From positions 350,001-414,000 of the forward strand of contig JAMLGK010000001.1 of assembly GCA_023957995.1 (NCBI GenBank): DNA of 64,000 nucleotides. Direction: 5' to 3'. The notes beneath the pieces were generated by a model. That model was not told the origin of the DNA, did not search any database, and saw only the letters and a program-made list of their open reading frames with translations. The stretch comes from Microthrixaceae bacterium. GTDB taxonomy: Bacteria > Actinomycetota > Acidimicrobiia > Acidimicrobiales > Microtrichaceae. How positions within the stretch are numbered: position 1 is the stretch's first letter; every line of letters begins with the position of its first letter. Below are positions 1 through 9,025 of the stretch, piece by piece. The position numbers and the translations under genes are program-made.

Positions 1-855
1 GAGCCGGGCCAGGAGGTCCTCCACGTCGTCGTCCGGGACGTTCAGCAGGTACTGGTACATCTGGTACGGGCTCGTGCGATCGGCCGAGAGCCAGATGTTC
101 TCGCCCTCGGACTTGCCGAACTTCGAACCGTCGGAACGCACGATCAGCGGCGCGGTCAGGCCGTGTGCCACATCACCGGTGCGCCGTCGGATCAGGTCGA
201 CCCCAGCAGTGATGTTCCCCCACTGGTCAGAACCCGCAACCTGGAGATCGACGCCGCGATCCGTGTGCAGCACGTAGAAATCGTTGGCCTGGAGCAGCAT
301 GTAGGAGAACTCGGTGAAGGAAATCCCCGACTCCCGGTCCATCCGGCCCTTGACCGACTCCTTCGCCAACATCGTGGACACCGTGACGTACTTGCCCACG
401 TCGCGCAGGAACTCGAGCACCCCGACGGACCCGGTCCAGTCACGATTGTCCACCAGGGTGGCCGCCGCCTCCCCCTCGAAGTCCAACAAGGTACCGAGCT
501 GGGCACCGATGGCGGCCCGGTTTGCGTCGAGGACCTCCGAATCCAGGAACTGCCGTTCGCTGGAACGCCCGGAGGGGTCGCCGATCATCCCTGTCGCACC
601 TCCCACGAGGGCCACGGGCGGATGGCCGGCCAGCTGGAAGCGGCGCAACAACATGATCGACTGGAGGTTCCCGATGTGCAGGGAATCCGCGGTCGGGTCG
701 AACCCGCAGTAGAGCGGGGTGGGGCTGTCGAGCCGTGACTCGAGCGCCGAACGGTCGGTGTGATCCGCCACCAGGCCGCGCTCGGCCAACTCCTCGAGCA
801 GCGAGGCTCCGGGACCCCTCGGATCCCCACCCTGGGTGGTTCGGGTTCCGGTCAT
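1..855 (-). CDS. tyrS: tyrosyl-tRNA synthetase, N-terminal part (cut by window edge)
   Basis: Charges tRNA-Tyr with tyrosine in the cytoplasm (class I aminoacyl-tRNA synthetase). The frame opens at an ATG at 853-855 and runs off the left edge after 285 codons. The ATP-binding HIGH-type motif reads HIGN at residues 60-63 after CGFDPTADSL, and the second signature reads KFGKS at residues 245-249. The GATGMIGDPSGRS stretch and the SDQWGN tyrosine-site motif are also present. The C-terminal S4-type RNA-binding domain lies outside the window. It is divergent from the penicillin-binding protein gene; the 103-base gap (856-958) holds no feature I can support. Confidence 0.95.
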   Translation of the reverse strand, partial: MTGTRTTQGGDPRGPGASLLEELAERGLVADHTDRSALESRLDSPTPLYCGFDPTADSLHIGNLQSIMLLRRFQLAGHPPVALVGGATGMIGDPSGRSSERQFLDSEVLDANRAAIGAQLGTLLDFEGEAAATLVDNRDWTGSVGVLEFLRDVGKYVTVSTMLAKESVKGRMDRESGISFTEFSYMLLQANDFYVLHTDRGVDLQVAGSDQWGNITAGVDLIRRRTGDVAHGLTAPLIVRSDGSKFGKSEGENIWLSADRTSPYQMYQYLLNVPDDDVEDLLARL

Positions 856-958
856 GGCCTCACCTGATGGATCACGGATCTGACGATACCGTCCGCAGGC
901 GGCGGGTAGTTCCCCCTGCTGACACCAACCGCGGCCCATCCACTGCCAAAATGCTCCG

Positions 959-3403
959 ATGCCCCGACCGCACGCGCACAACCCTTGGCGCGCCGTGGCC
1001 GCGGTGCTCACGCTGGCCGTGTTCTCTGGTGCCTGCGCGAACACCCATGAACGACCCCCGCTGCAGTTCCCACCCAATGCCGCCCCCTCGCGCATCCTCG
1101 ACGCCCAGGGCCGTCTGATCACGACCATCGCCGACGAGAACCGCGAGAGCGTCTCCATCGACGACATCCCGGTGCGCATGCAGCAGGCGATAGTCGCCAT
1201 CGAGGACGCCGAGTTCTGGGAACACAACGGGATCAACCCCAAGGCCATCGCCCGGGCCGCAGATGCGAATGCCGAATCCGGCTCGGTGACCCAGGGTGGT
1301 TCGACCATCACCCAGCAGTACGTGAAGAACGCCCTCCTCAGCGACGATCGGACGATCGCACGCAAGATCGAGGAGGCGACCCTCGCCATGGCCCTCGAAC
1401 GGGCCTATTCCAAGCGGGTGATACTCGAGAAGTACCTCAACACGATCTACTTCGGGGCCGGGGCGTACGGAATCGAGGCTGCGGCGAGGGAGTACTTCGG
1501 CACCTCCACTGCAGAACTCACCCTGTCCCAGGCTGCAACGCTCGCCGGCGTGGTCCAGTCACCGGCCCGGTGGGACCCGCGCAAGTACCCCGAGGAGGCG
1601 GTACAGCGACGCAACGTGGTCCTCCGACGAATGCAGGAGGAGGGATACATATCCCCCGAACAGCGCTTCGATGCATCGGCGCAGACGATCGGCGTGCTAC
1701 CAGCGGACGATCCCGCCACCAGCCCCGACCGTTACCCGGCTCCACACTTCGTCGAGGAGGTCAAGCAGTGGCTGCTGACGGAGTCCGACGCGCTCGGCGA
1801 CAACCAGGCGGAGCGCTACAACAACCTGCTCCGAGGTGGCCTGACCATCACCACCACCATCGACCTCGATGTGCAGGCCAAGGCCGAGGCGTCCATCGCC
1901 GAGATCCTGCCCGGGCAGGGAGCGGACCCGAGGATGCCCGACGCCGCACTGACCAGCATCGAACCCAGCACGGGATACATCAAGGCGATGGTGGGTGGGC
2001 GTGACTTCTGGGGTGAACACTCCTACGCGAAGCTCAACCTGGCCGAGGGACTCGGTCGTTCCACCGGTTCGGCCTTCAAGCCGATCGTGCTGGCCACCGC
2101 CCTGGCCAACGGTGTGTCGCCCGACAAGGTCTTCGACGCTCCCTCGGCTGCATCGTTCCAGATCCCCGGTGGGGTCTGGAACGTCAAGGGAGGCGGTATC
2201 GGCGGAGGCACCATGGCCCAGTGCACCGTCGTGTCGTCCAACACCTGCTACGCCAACATCGTGCTCGACGAACAGGTGGGTCCGGAGGACTCCGTCGAGA
2301 TGGCGAGGCAACTCGGGATCACCAGCTCCGAGTTGGACGCGGTTCCGGCCGCAGTGCTCGGAGCCAACAACGCCACCGTGCGCGACATGGCCTCGGTCTA
2401 CGCAACCTTCGCGAACGGAGGTATCCATGTGCCTCCGGTGTACGTGACGAAGGTGGAGCGCAACGACGGCACCGTGCTCTATGAGCACCAGCACACCCAG
2501 TCAAAGGTGCTCGAGCCCGAGGTGGCCCGACAGGTCAACGACATACTTCCCGGAGTCATCTACGCCGCCAACGGGACCGGCAAGCGTGCTGCCATCGATC
2601 GCCCCGCCGGCGGCAAGACCGGATCGGCACAGCGAAACACCGACGCCTGGTTCTGCGGCTTCACTCCGCAGTTGGCAACAGCGGTCTGGGTGGGCTTCAG
2701 CGAGACCCGTCAGGACAGCAGCGGGAGGTCCTCGCTGGTGTCGATGGTTCCGGGCAACACCCCGATCACGGTCTACGGGGGCACGTACCCTGCACAGATC
2801 TGGGCGGAGTTCATGACCTCGGCTCTCGAGGGCCTGCCGGCCCTACCGCTCAACCCGCCCGTACCACCACCCACCACCACCACCGCTCCCCCGGCACCGC
2901 CCGACGTGCTGGACCCCGTTCGGGCGCCCGACGAGATCGAGCGCTCGACGGTTCCCGACGTGCGCAACATGACCGAGGCCGAGGCCCGCTCAGCACTCAA
3001 GCGCGCCGGATTCGGTATCGGCGTCGCCACGGTGGACGTGGGCGACCGAGCGGATCCCGGGCGGACGGTTGCCCAGTCGCCACTGGCCGGGACGACCATG
3101 CCCGACGGCACCAAGGTCTGGGTCGAGGTGAACAAGGGCCACCCGGCCTCGAGAACGCCGGTACCGGATGTGCGGGGGTTCGGCCGCGGCCAGGCGATCG
3201 AGGAGCTCCAGGCCCTCGGCTTCGACGTCTCGGCGCGGGTGGCTGAGCCTCCATCCGGCACTCTGGGCCCCAACGGAGAGCCCTACGCCGGTGGACAGGT
3301 CTGGCGCACCACTCCGGCTGCTGGTGAGCTCTCACCGGATGGAACGGTCGTGTTCGACTACGCAGCAGAGTTCCCCGGCGCGACCACCACGACCACACCC
3401 TGA
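959..3403 (+). CDS. class A penicillin-binding protein with two C-terminal PASTA domains
   Basis: Bifunctional peptidoglycan glycosyltransferase/transpeptidase acting outside the membrane; 814 aa. Residues about 10-26 form a hydrophobic segment ending FSGAC, which serves as a membrane anchor or loosely as a lipobox. The glycosyltransferase 51 domain shows EDAEFWEHNG (82-91) and GGSTITQQ (113-120). The transpeptidase domain shows S371-A-F-K374 (nucleophile Ser371), SSN (426-428) and KTG (553-555). A Pro/Thr-rich linker leads to PASTA domains at about 663-728 and 732-805, expected to bind muropeptide or lipid II, and then a Thr-rich tail. The ATG is six bases after CAAAAT with no Shine-Dalgarno sequence, so a leaderless message is possible. 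Equivalent to actinobacterial PonA-type proteins; whether it is the main PBP1 cannot be told here. Confidence 0.93.
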   Translation: MPRPHAHNPWRAVAAVLTLAVFSGACANTHERPPLQFPPNAAPSRILDAQGRLITTIADENRESVSIDDIPVRMQQAIVAIEDAEFWEHNGINPKAIARAADANAESGSVTQGGSTITQQYVKNALLSDDRTIARKIEEATLAMALERAYSKRVILEKYLNTIYFGAGAYGIEAAAREYFGTSTAELTLSQAATLAGVVQSPARWDPRKYPEEAVQRRNVVLRRMQEEGYISPEQRFDASAQTIGVLPADDPATSPDRYPAPHFVEEVKQWLLTESDALGDNQAERYNNLLRGGLTITTTIDLDVQAKAEASIAEILPGQGADPRMPDAALTSIEPSTGYIKAMVGGRDFWGEHSYAKLNLAEGLGRSTGSAFKPIVLATALANGVSPDKVFDAPSAASFQIPGGVWNVKGGGIGGGTMAQCTVVSSNTCYANIVLDEQVGPEDSVEMARQLGITSSELDAVPAAVLGANNATVRDMASVYATFANGGIHVPPVYVTKVERNDGTVLYEHQHTQSKVLEPEVARQVNDILPGVIYAANGTGKRAAIDRPAGGKTGSAQRNTDAWFCGFTPQLATAVWVGFSETRQDSSGRSSLVSMVPGNTPITVYGGTYPAQIWAEFMTSALEGLPALPLNPPVPPPTTTTAPPAPPDVLDPVRAPDEIERSTVPDVRNMTEAEARSALKRAGFGIGVATVDVGDRADPGRTVAQSPLAGTTMPDGTKVWVEVNKGHPASRTPVPDVRGFGRGQAIEELQALGFDVSARVAEPPSGTLGPNGEPYAGGQVWRTTPAAGELSPDGTVVFDYAAEFPGATTTTTP

Positions 3404-3458
3404 ACCGGCTGTGGTACCCGATGGGCAACCCGATGCGCGTGGGTGACAAGCTCTGCGG

Positions 3459-4019
3459 GTGGACTCACCATCGACGCCCGCAGCCCGAGAACCAATGGTC
3501 GACGACTCATCGCAACGACGGCGGCGGATCGCCCTGGTGGCCGCGGCCCTGTTCGCCGTCGGAACCTTCGGGTTCTGGATCTGGTTGTTGTTCGTGTACG
3601 ACGCAGGCCTGCTGGTCGACGAACTCGCGGACAAGACCTTTCCCACCGAAGCGGAACAGGTCTGCTCCCAGGCGGAGGCGAGGATCTCGCTGCTCCCACC
3701 AGCGCAGACCGCGGACGATCCGCTCGAACGCGCCGACGTGATCGACCAGGCGAACGAGTCCCTGACGATCATGCTGGCCCAGCTCGGCCCTCTGGCGCCG
3801 ACCGAGCCCCCCGAGGCCGCCGAGGCGGTCCAGGAATGGCTCGACGACTGGGCCACCCACCTGAAGGACCGCACCGACTACGCAGCGGCGCTGAGGAGCG
3901 ATCCAGAGGCGCGGTTCACCGAGACGACCAAGGGTTCCAAACAGATCTCGCGTGCGATAGACAGCTTCGCGGAGGTCAATCGGATGGCGAGTTGTTCCAC
4001 CCCCGGCGACGTGGGCTGA
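3459..4019 (+). CDS. hypothetical membrane-anchored protein
   Basis: Unrecognised protein, up to 186 aa. After a charged N-terminus with an RRRR cluster there is one clear transmembrane segment (about residues 24-48, ending IWLLFVYDAG), then a roughly 130-residue hydrophilic, probably extracytoplasmic region rich in Ala/Glu/Asp with two Cys residues (CSQAEAR and the C-terminal SCSTPGD). The GTG at 3459 is the longest start; ATG at 3495 keeps the membrane segment and follows a weak GAGA, so either is possible. It lies 55 bases after the PBP gene on the same strand and may be co-transcribed, but no function can be read from it. Its end overlaps the 3' end of the opposite-strand NUDIX gene by 44 bases. 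Confidence 0.7.
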   Translation: MDSPSTPAAREPMVDDSSQRRRRIALVAAALFAVGTFGFWIWLLFVYDAGLLVDELADKTFPTEAEQVCSQAEARISLLPPAQTADDPLERADVIDQANESLTIMLAQLGPLAPTEPPEAAEAVQEWLDDWATHLKDRTDYAAALRSDPEARFTETTKGSKQISRAIDSFAEVNRMASCSTPGDVG

Positions 4020-4647
4020 CAGCTGTCCAGCCCGCTCCCAGGGCGAACCCGCGGCGAGCGAGACGCACGAGGCTCGGTTCGTCGGCCAGGTCGTCGAGTT
4101 CTTCGGGCGTGACCCAACGGAGTTCCTGGGACTCGTGATTTCCCTGCTCCACCGCATCGTCTGGAGCAACGACCACGAAACGCAGGTCGAGGTGCAGGTG
4201 CTCCCCGAGGTCGTCTCCGTGGTCCACCGAATGGATGTCGATGTCGATCGCCGGGACACGGACCCGTAACCCGACTATCCCGGTCTCCTCGGTCGCCTCC
4301 TTCAGGGCGACTCCGGCCAACTCGTGGTCCCCATCCGCGTGCCCACCCGGTTGGAGCCAGCGGTCCAGCTTGGTGTGGAGCATCAGCAGGGTCCTCTGAG
4401 CCGTGGAGTCCAGCACCAGCGCAGAACCGGTGAGATGGCCCACTGACGTGGTGCGGTCGGCGAGGGTCTCACCGTGATCGGCCAGCAGCGCCAGGACCCT
4501 GTCGCGCACCTCGAGCTCCCGGTCACCGCTCAGTTCGGCCTCCCGGATGCGCGCGGCGGAGCGCAACGGGTCCCGCGAGCGGACCAGGCGCGGGTCATCG
4601 GCGGCCAACAGGCACGGGTTGCCGCCCACAGGCCTCAGCCCGACCAT
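3976..4647 (-). CDS. NUDIX hydrolase
   Basis: Predicted pyrophosphohydrolase of a nucleoside-diphosphate-linked substrate; the substrate is not identifiable. The Nudix box covers residues 102-124 and ends KEATEETGI: the metal-binding Glu residues of the REUxEE core are present, Lys replaces the usual Arg, and the first Glu of the box is His. The GGHADGD variant is common in actinobacterial members that otherwise look active. The N-terminal ~65 residues are helical and charged. The ATG lies inside the end of argH (13-base overlap), so translation is probably coupled to the arg operon, although no role in arginine synthesis is evident. Confidence 0.85.
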   Translation of the reverse strand: MVGLRPVGGNPCLLAADDPRLVRSRDPLRSAARIREAELSGDRELEVRDRVLALLADHGETLADRTTSVGHLTGSALVLDSTAQRTLLMLHTKLDRWLQPGGHADGDHELAGVALKEATEETGIVGLRVRVPAIDIDIHSVDHGDDLGEHLHLDLRFVVVAPDDAVEQGNHESQELRWVTPEELDDLADEPSLVRLARRGFALGAGWTAVSPRRRGWNNSPSD

Positions 4648-6071
4648 TCGGACCGCAACGCCGACAACCGGTCCTCGAAACGCTCCCGCTGGCGTTCGAC
4701 GGCCTCGGGGCCGGCGGAACCCGGAGTCGCACGGTTCCTCACAGATGCGCCGGGAGCCAGGAGCGCCACACCTCGCTCACCCAGGCGGGGTTCTGCGGCG
4801 ACGAGCTCCGCCAACGGAATCGTGGACTCGATGCTCCGGCGCACCAGCTCACCCACCACCGCGTGTGCGTCGCGGAAGGGCAGGCCATCGGCAACCAGCA
4901 GCTCGGCGAGATCGGTTGCGCTGCCGTAGGGACTGTCCGCCGATGCAGCCATGCGCTCCGCGTCGAAGCGGATGCTCCGGTACATCCCCGCCATCGCACC
5001 CAATCCGAGGCGCACGGTGTCGAGAGCGTCGAAGAGCGGTTCCTTGTCCTCCTGCAGGTCACGGTTGTATGCCAGGGGCAGCGACTTCATGGTCGCCAGG
5101 AATCCGGTCAGATCCCCGATGAGCCGGCCACTCTTGCCCCGAGCCAGTTCGGCGATGTCGGGGTTCTTCTTCTGGGGGAGCATCGATGAACCGGTGGCGT
5201 ACGCGTCGTCGAGCACAGCGAACCCGAACTCGCTGCTGGTCCAGAGCACCACCTCCTCGCCCATGCGCGACAGGTGCAGACCGATCATCGTGAGCACGAA
5301 CAGGCTCTCGGCCACGAAATCCCGATCCGATGTGGCATCGAGCGAGTTCTCGAACGTGGCCGAGAAACCGGCGGCCGCGGCCGTTTCGGCCGGATCGAGC
5401 GGAAGCGAGCTACCTGCGAGTGCACCCGCACCGAGCGGCGAGACGTCTACGCGTCGGCGGCAGTCGGCCAATCGGTCCAGATCGCGCAGGAGGGCCCAAC
5501 CGTGGGCCAGCAGGTGATGCGCCAACAACACCGGTTGGGCCTGTTGCAGGTGTGTGTACCCGGGCAGGTATGTGGCCCCGGGACCGGTGCCGGCCTCGTC
5601 CGCACGCGCAGCGAGCACCTCGGCCAGTTCGATCACCCGGGCAGCTGTCACGTCGATGGCGGTCAGCAGGTAGTGGCGGAACGCCGTGGCGACCTGGTCG
5701 TTGCGGGAGCGGCCGGTGTGCAACTTGCCACCGACGGCGCCCACGAGTTCGGTGACCCGACGTTCGATCGCCGTATGGACGTCCTCGTCGGAGGCGACGA
5801 ACCCGAGCGATCCGTCCCGGTACTCCATTTCGACGGTGTCCAGGGCGCCCAGGATCTGGCCGAGTTCATCCTCGCTCAGCAGGGCGGCCCGGTGCAGACC
5901 CCTCACGTGGGCCTTGGAGCAGGCGATGTCGCTGAAGAGGAGGCGCTGGTCGTAGCTCAGGCTCTCGGTGAACTCCACCAACTCCGCGGCCGGGCCACTG
6001 GCGAAACGCCCGTGCCAGAGCTGACCGCGAGGGGCGTCACCGCCCACGGCCGGATCGGATGGAGAACTCAC
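4635..6071 (-). CDS. argH: argininosuccinate lyase
   Basis: Cleaves argininosuccinate to arginine and fumarate, the last step of arginine synthesis. It is 478 aa, normal for the fumarase/aspartase superfamily. The family signature GSSMLPQKKNPD lies near residue 295 and includes the catalytic Ser loop; TGRSRNDQV and the GYTHLQQAQP stretch of the active-site regions are also seen. The start is GTG, overlapping the argG stop as GTGA (4 bases), which indicates translational coupling. It overlaps the downstream NUDIX gene by 13 bases. Confidence 0.97.
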   Translation of the reverse strand: MSSPSDPAVGGDAPRGQLWHGRFASGPAAELVEFTESLSYDQRLLFSDIACSKAHVRGLHRAALLSEDELGQILGALDTVEMEYRDGSLGFVASDEDVHTAIERRVTELVGAVGGKLHTGRSRNDQVATAFRHYLLTAIDVTAARVIELAEVLAARADEAGTGPGATYLPGYTHLQQAQPVLLAHHLLAHGWALLRDLDRLADCRRRVDVSPLGAGALAGSSLPLDPAETAAAAGFSATFENSLDATSDRDFVAESLFVLTMIGLHLSRMGEEVVLWTSSEFGFAVLDDAYATGSSMLPQKKNPDIAELARGKSGRLIGDLTGFLATMKSLPLAYNRDLQEDKEPLFDALDTVRLGLGAMAGMYRSIRFDAERMAASADSPYGSATDLAELLVADGLPFRDAHAVVGELVRRSIESTIPLAELVAAEPRLGERGVALLAPGASVRNRATPGSAGPEAVERQRERFEDRLSALRSEWSG

Positions 6072-7261
6072 CTCGAACCCGGCCCCTGGATGGCGGACCA
6101 GGTCTGCACGCCGAGGCCCCAGAGGCGAACGAACCCCTCGGAGTCGGCGTGGCGGAACCGATCCGCTGCGTCGTAGGTCGCCAGCCCGTAGTCGTACAAC
6201 GACCTCGGTGCCCGGCGCCCCGTCACGTAGCAGCGACCCGGCTCCAGCCGGAGGCGCACCTCCCCGGTGACAGGCTCCTGCGAGGTGTCGACGAAGGCGT
6301 CGAATGCCTCCTTGAGCGGGGAGAACCAGAGTCCGTCATAGATGAGCTCGGCGTAGCGATGCTCCATGCGCAGCTTCTCCCGCTGGAGGTCCCGTTCCAG
6401 CGTGATCGATTCGAGATCGGCGTGGGCCATCATCAGCGCCAGGGCACCCGGAGCCTCGTAGGTCTCGCGGCTCTTGATGCCCACCCGACGGTTCTCCACC
6501 ATGTCGAGGCGGCCCCATCCGTAGGCGCCGACGGTGTGGTTGAGTGAGGTGATGAGCTCGTGCAGGGGCATCGGCGTGCCGTCGATCGCCACCGGCACTC
6601 CGCGCTCGAAGGACAGGACCAGGTCGCGGCCCTCGGTCTCGGTGGGCACGGTCATCTTCCAGACACCCTCGGGCGGAGCCGCCCAGGGATCCTCCATCTC
6701 GCCACACTCGATCGCTCGACCCCAGAGGTTGTCGTCGATGGAGTACAGCTTCTCCTTGGTCGCTCCGACCGCGATGTCGTGCTCGGCGGCGTAGCGGATC
6801 GAGTCCTCGCGGGTGAACCCCCAATTGCGCACCGGGGCCAGCAGCTCGAGATCGGGGGCCAGCGCCATGGAGGAGACCTCGAAGCGCACCTGATCGTTTC
6901 CCTTGCCGGTGCAGCCGTGCGCGATTCCGTCCGCCGAGTACTTGCGGGCCAGCGCCACCTGGTGCTTCACGATGAGTGGTCGGCTGAGTGCGGACACCAG
7001 CGGGTACTGGCCTTCATAGAGGGCGTTCGCCTTGATCACCGGTGCCAGGTAGTCCGAAGCGAACTCCTCGCGCAGATCGAGCTCCTCGTACGCGATGGCT
7101 CCGGCGCCGAGAGCCTTCTCACGATTGCCCTCGAGCGTGCCCTCCTGACCGACGTCCGCGGAAAGACACACGACCTCCACACCCATGTTCTCGATCATCC
7201 AGCGAACCGCCACCGAGGTGTCGAGTCCTCCCGAGTATGCGAGTACGACTCTGTTGGCCAT
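6068..7261 (-). CDS. argG: argininosuccinate synthase
   Basis: Joins citrulline and aspartate with ATP to form argininosuccinate; 397 aa, full length. The N-terminal PP-loop is LAYSGGLDTSVAVRW, and GCTGKGNDQVRFE is the conserved citrulline/aspartate-site motif. The ATG is preceded by AAGGAG at good spacing, so it has its own strong ribosome-binding site, unlike the coupled genes around it. It lies 70 bases downstream of argR; no terminator or separate promoter is evident in that gap. Confidence 0.97.
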   Translation of the reverse strand: MANRVVLAYSGGLDTSVAVRWMIENMGVEVVCLSADVGQEGTLEGNREKALGAGAIAYEELDLREEFASDYLAPVIKANALYEGQYPLVSALSRPLIVKHQVALARKYSADGIAHGCTGKGNDQVRFEVSSMALAPDLELLAPVRNWGFTREDSIRYAAEHDIAVGATKEKLYSIDDNLWGRAIECGEMEDPWAAPPEGVWKMTVPTETEGRDLVLSFERGVPVAIDGTPMPLHELITSLNHTVGAYGWGRLDMVENRRVGIKSRETYEAPGALALMMAHADLESITLERDLQREKLRMEHRYAELIYDGLWFSPLKEAFDAFVDTSQEPVTGEVRLRLEPGRCYVTGRRAPRSLYDYGLATYDAADRFRHADSEGFVRLWGLGVQTWSAIQGPGSR

Positions 7262-7331
7262 CTACTTCAGCTCCTTGTACGGGGTGTGTCAGAGGGGCCG
7301 CTGCTGCATGCGCGTGCCCCGTGGTTGGTTC

Positions 7332-7796
7332 TCATGTGAGTCCTGCCAGCTCGATGAGCCGCCGCTGGACCGCAGCGCCGCGGCGGGTTCTCCCGATCAC
7401 CAGGATCGTGTCGTCCCCGGCGACGGTGCCCAGCACGTCAGCGAGACCGTTGCGGTCGATGGCTGAAGCGACGACGTGAGCTGATCCCGGCGGGGTGCGC
7501 ACCACGACCAGATCTCCGGCGCGGTCGGTCTCCACGACCCAGTCGGAGAGCACCCTGCGCAGGTGGTCCTCCGGCGCGAACTGCGCACGCGGGAGCTCCG
7601 GTATGGCATACACCGTCTCGCCCCCGGGAACCCTCACCTTGATGGCGCCGAGTTCATCGAGATCACGCGACACCGTCGCCTGGTTGACCGAGGTGCCGGC
7701 CTCCTCGAGCAGCTCCACCAGCTGTGACTGGCTCGAAACACGTTGGCTGGCGAGCAACTCGCCGATGCGGTGCTGCCGTTGGGCCTTGGATGCCAT
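7332..7796 (-). CDS. argR: arginine repressor ArgR
   Basis: Hexameric arginine-responsive DNA-binding regulator; 154 aa. The N-terminal winged helix contains NQATVSRDLDELGAIKVR, the recognition-helix region of ArgR/AhrC proteins. The C-terminal oligomerisation and arginine-binding domain contains GTVAGDDTILVIGR. The start codon shares its A with the argD stop (TGATG), so it is coupled to argD. Being inside the operon it probably controls, it should be autoregulated through the operator upstream of argC. Confidence 0.96.
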   Translation of the reverse strand: MASKAQRQHRIGELLASQRVSSQSQLVELLEEAGTSVNQATVSRDLDELGAIKVRVPGGETVYAIPELPRAQFAPEDHLRRVLSDWVVETDRAGDLVVVRTPPGSAHVVASAIDRNGLADVLGTVAGDDTILVIGRTRRGAAVQRRLIELAGLT

Positions 7797-9025
7797 CAGA
7801 GCCCTCCCCCTGTGGTTGGACCCACCGCCGCGGCCAGCACCTCGACCGCCCTGTGGATCTCGTCGTCGGTGATCAGCAGGCTCGGCGCCAGTCGCAGGGC
7901 TGTGGGTGTGACGGCGTTCGCAACGACTCTCATCCCGTGATCGCCGTGAAGCAGCTCCGAGACCACATCCCCAGCGGTTCGTGAACCGGCGAGGTCCAGC
8001 TCCAGGGCCAACAACAGCCCCATGCCCCGCACCGATGACACACCCGGTACCGAGGCGAGGGCCTGGGTCAGGTAGGCACCAGCCCTGGCGGCGCGTTCGG
8101 GGGCATCCTCCGCCTGCATCACATCGAGGGTCGCACGGGCAGCCGCCGTGGCGAGCGGCTGGCCCCCGAACGTCGTGGCGTGGTCACCCGGTTGGAACAC
8201 CGCAGCGACCTCGCGCCGCGCCCAGCAGGCGCCGATCGGCATGCCGTTGCCGAGGGCCTTGGCCATGGTGACCACGTCGGGTCGGATCCCGCTGCGCTGG
8301 TGGGCGAACCAATGACCGCAGCGCCCGAGGCCGGTCTGCACCTCGTCGATCATCAACAGCACGCCGCGCTCATCGCAGAGTTGACGTAGATCGACCATGA
8401 ACTGGTCCGGAAGCGGGTTGACTCCCCCTTCGCCCTGGACGACCTCGATCAGCACTGCTGCGACGGTCGGGTCGATGTTGCGTGCGAAGTCCTCCAGGTC
8501 GCCGAAGGCAGCGTGGCGAAACCCCTCGGGTAGTGGTTGGAACGCTTCGTGCTTGGCCGGTTGGCCGGTGGCGTGCAGGGTGCTCAGTGTGCGACCGTGG
8601 AAGCTGCCGAACGAACTCAGCACAACGTGGCGACCACGGCCACCGAAGCGCCGGGCGAGCTTGATCGCGGCTTCGTTGGCCTCCGCCCCCGAGTTGGCGA
8701 AGAACACCTGGCCGCCACCGCCCAGCAGGCCGTCGAGGGTGCGTGCGACCACCGGGTTGTGTTCGGTGGCGAACAGGTTGGAGACGTGCAGCAGCTTCCG
8801 CGACTGTTCGGAGATCGCATCGGCCACGGTCGGGTGGGCATGGCCCAGTGAGGTGACCGCCAACCCCGACAACAGGTCCAGGTACTCGTTGCCCTCGGCA
8901 TCCCAGAGCCAGCTTCCCGAACCCCTGACGAACAACACCTCCGGTGGACCGTAGGTGGGCATCAACGGGCAATAGGCGTCCTCGGGAGCGATGGCGGCGC
9001 CCATCGCCTCGGAATGCGCGCTCAT
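7796..9025 (-). CDS. argD: acetylornithine aminotransferase
   Basis: PLP-dependent class III aminotransferase converting N-acetylglutamate semialdehyde to N-acetylornithine; 409 aa. Visible motifs are the NSGAEANEAAIKLAR phosphate-cup region, the IDEVQTGLGR cofactor-binding Asp motif, and MAKALGNGMPIGA with the PLP-binding Lys. The ATG overlaps the argB stop (ATGA). Such enzymes often also act on succinyl-diaminopimelate, but the position in the arg cluster supports the ArgD role. Confidence 0.95.
   Translation of the reverse strand: MSAHSEAMGAAIAPEDAYCPLMPTYGPPEVLFVRGSGSWLWDAEGNEYLDLLSGLAVTSLGHAHPTVADAISEQSRKLLHVSNLFATEHNPVVARTLDGLLGGGGQVFFANSGAEANEAAIKLARRFGGRGRHVVLSSFGSFHGRTLSTLHATGQPAKHEAFQPLPEGFRHAAFGDLEDFARNIDPTVAAVLIEVVQGEGGVNPLPDQFMVDLRQLCDERGVLLMIDEVQTGLGRCGHWFAHQRSGIRPDVVTMAKALGNGMPIGACWARREVAAVFQPGDHATTFGGQPLATAAARATLDVMQAEDAPERAARAGAYLTQALASVPGVSSVRGMGLLLALELDLAGSRTAGDVVSELLHGDHGMRVVANAVTPTALRLAPSLLITDDEIHRAVEVLAAAVGPTTGGGL

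Noticed and set aside
1697..2494. 265-codon minus-strand frame inside the PBP gene
   Set aside because: Antisense shadow, rich in His/Gly/Arg, with no ribosome-binding site, while the plus-strand PBP has complete catalytic motifs.
7262..7331. Second ArgR site or promoter between argR and argG
   Set aside because: Only one TGCATG core without a partner half-site is seen; the gap otherwise contains just the argG ribosome-binding site.
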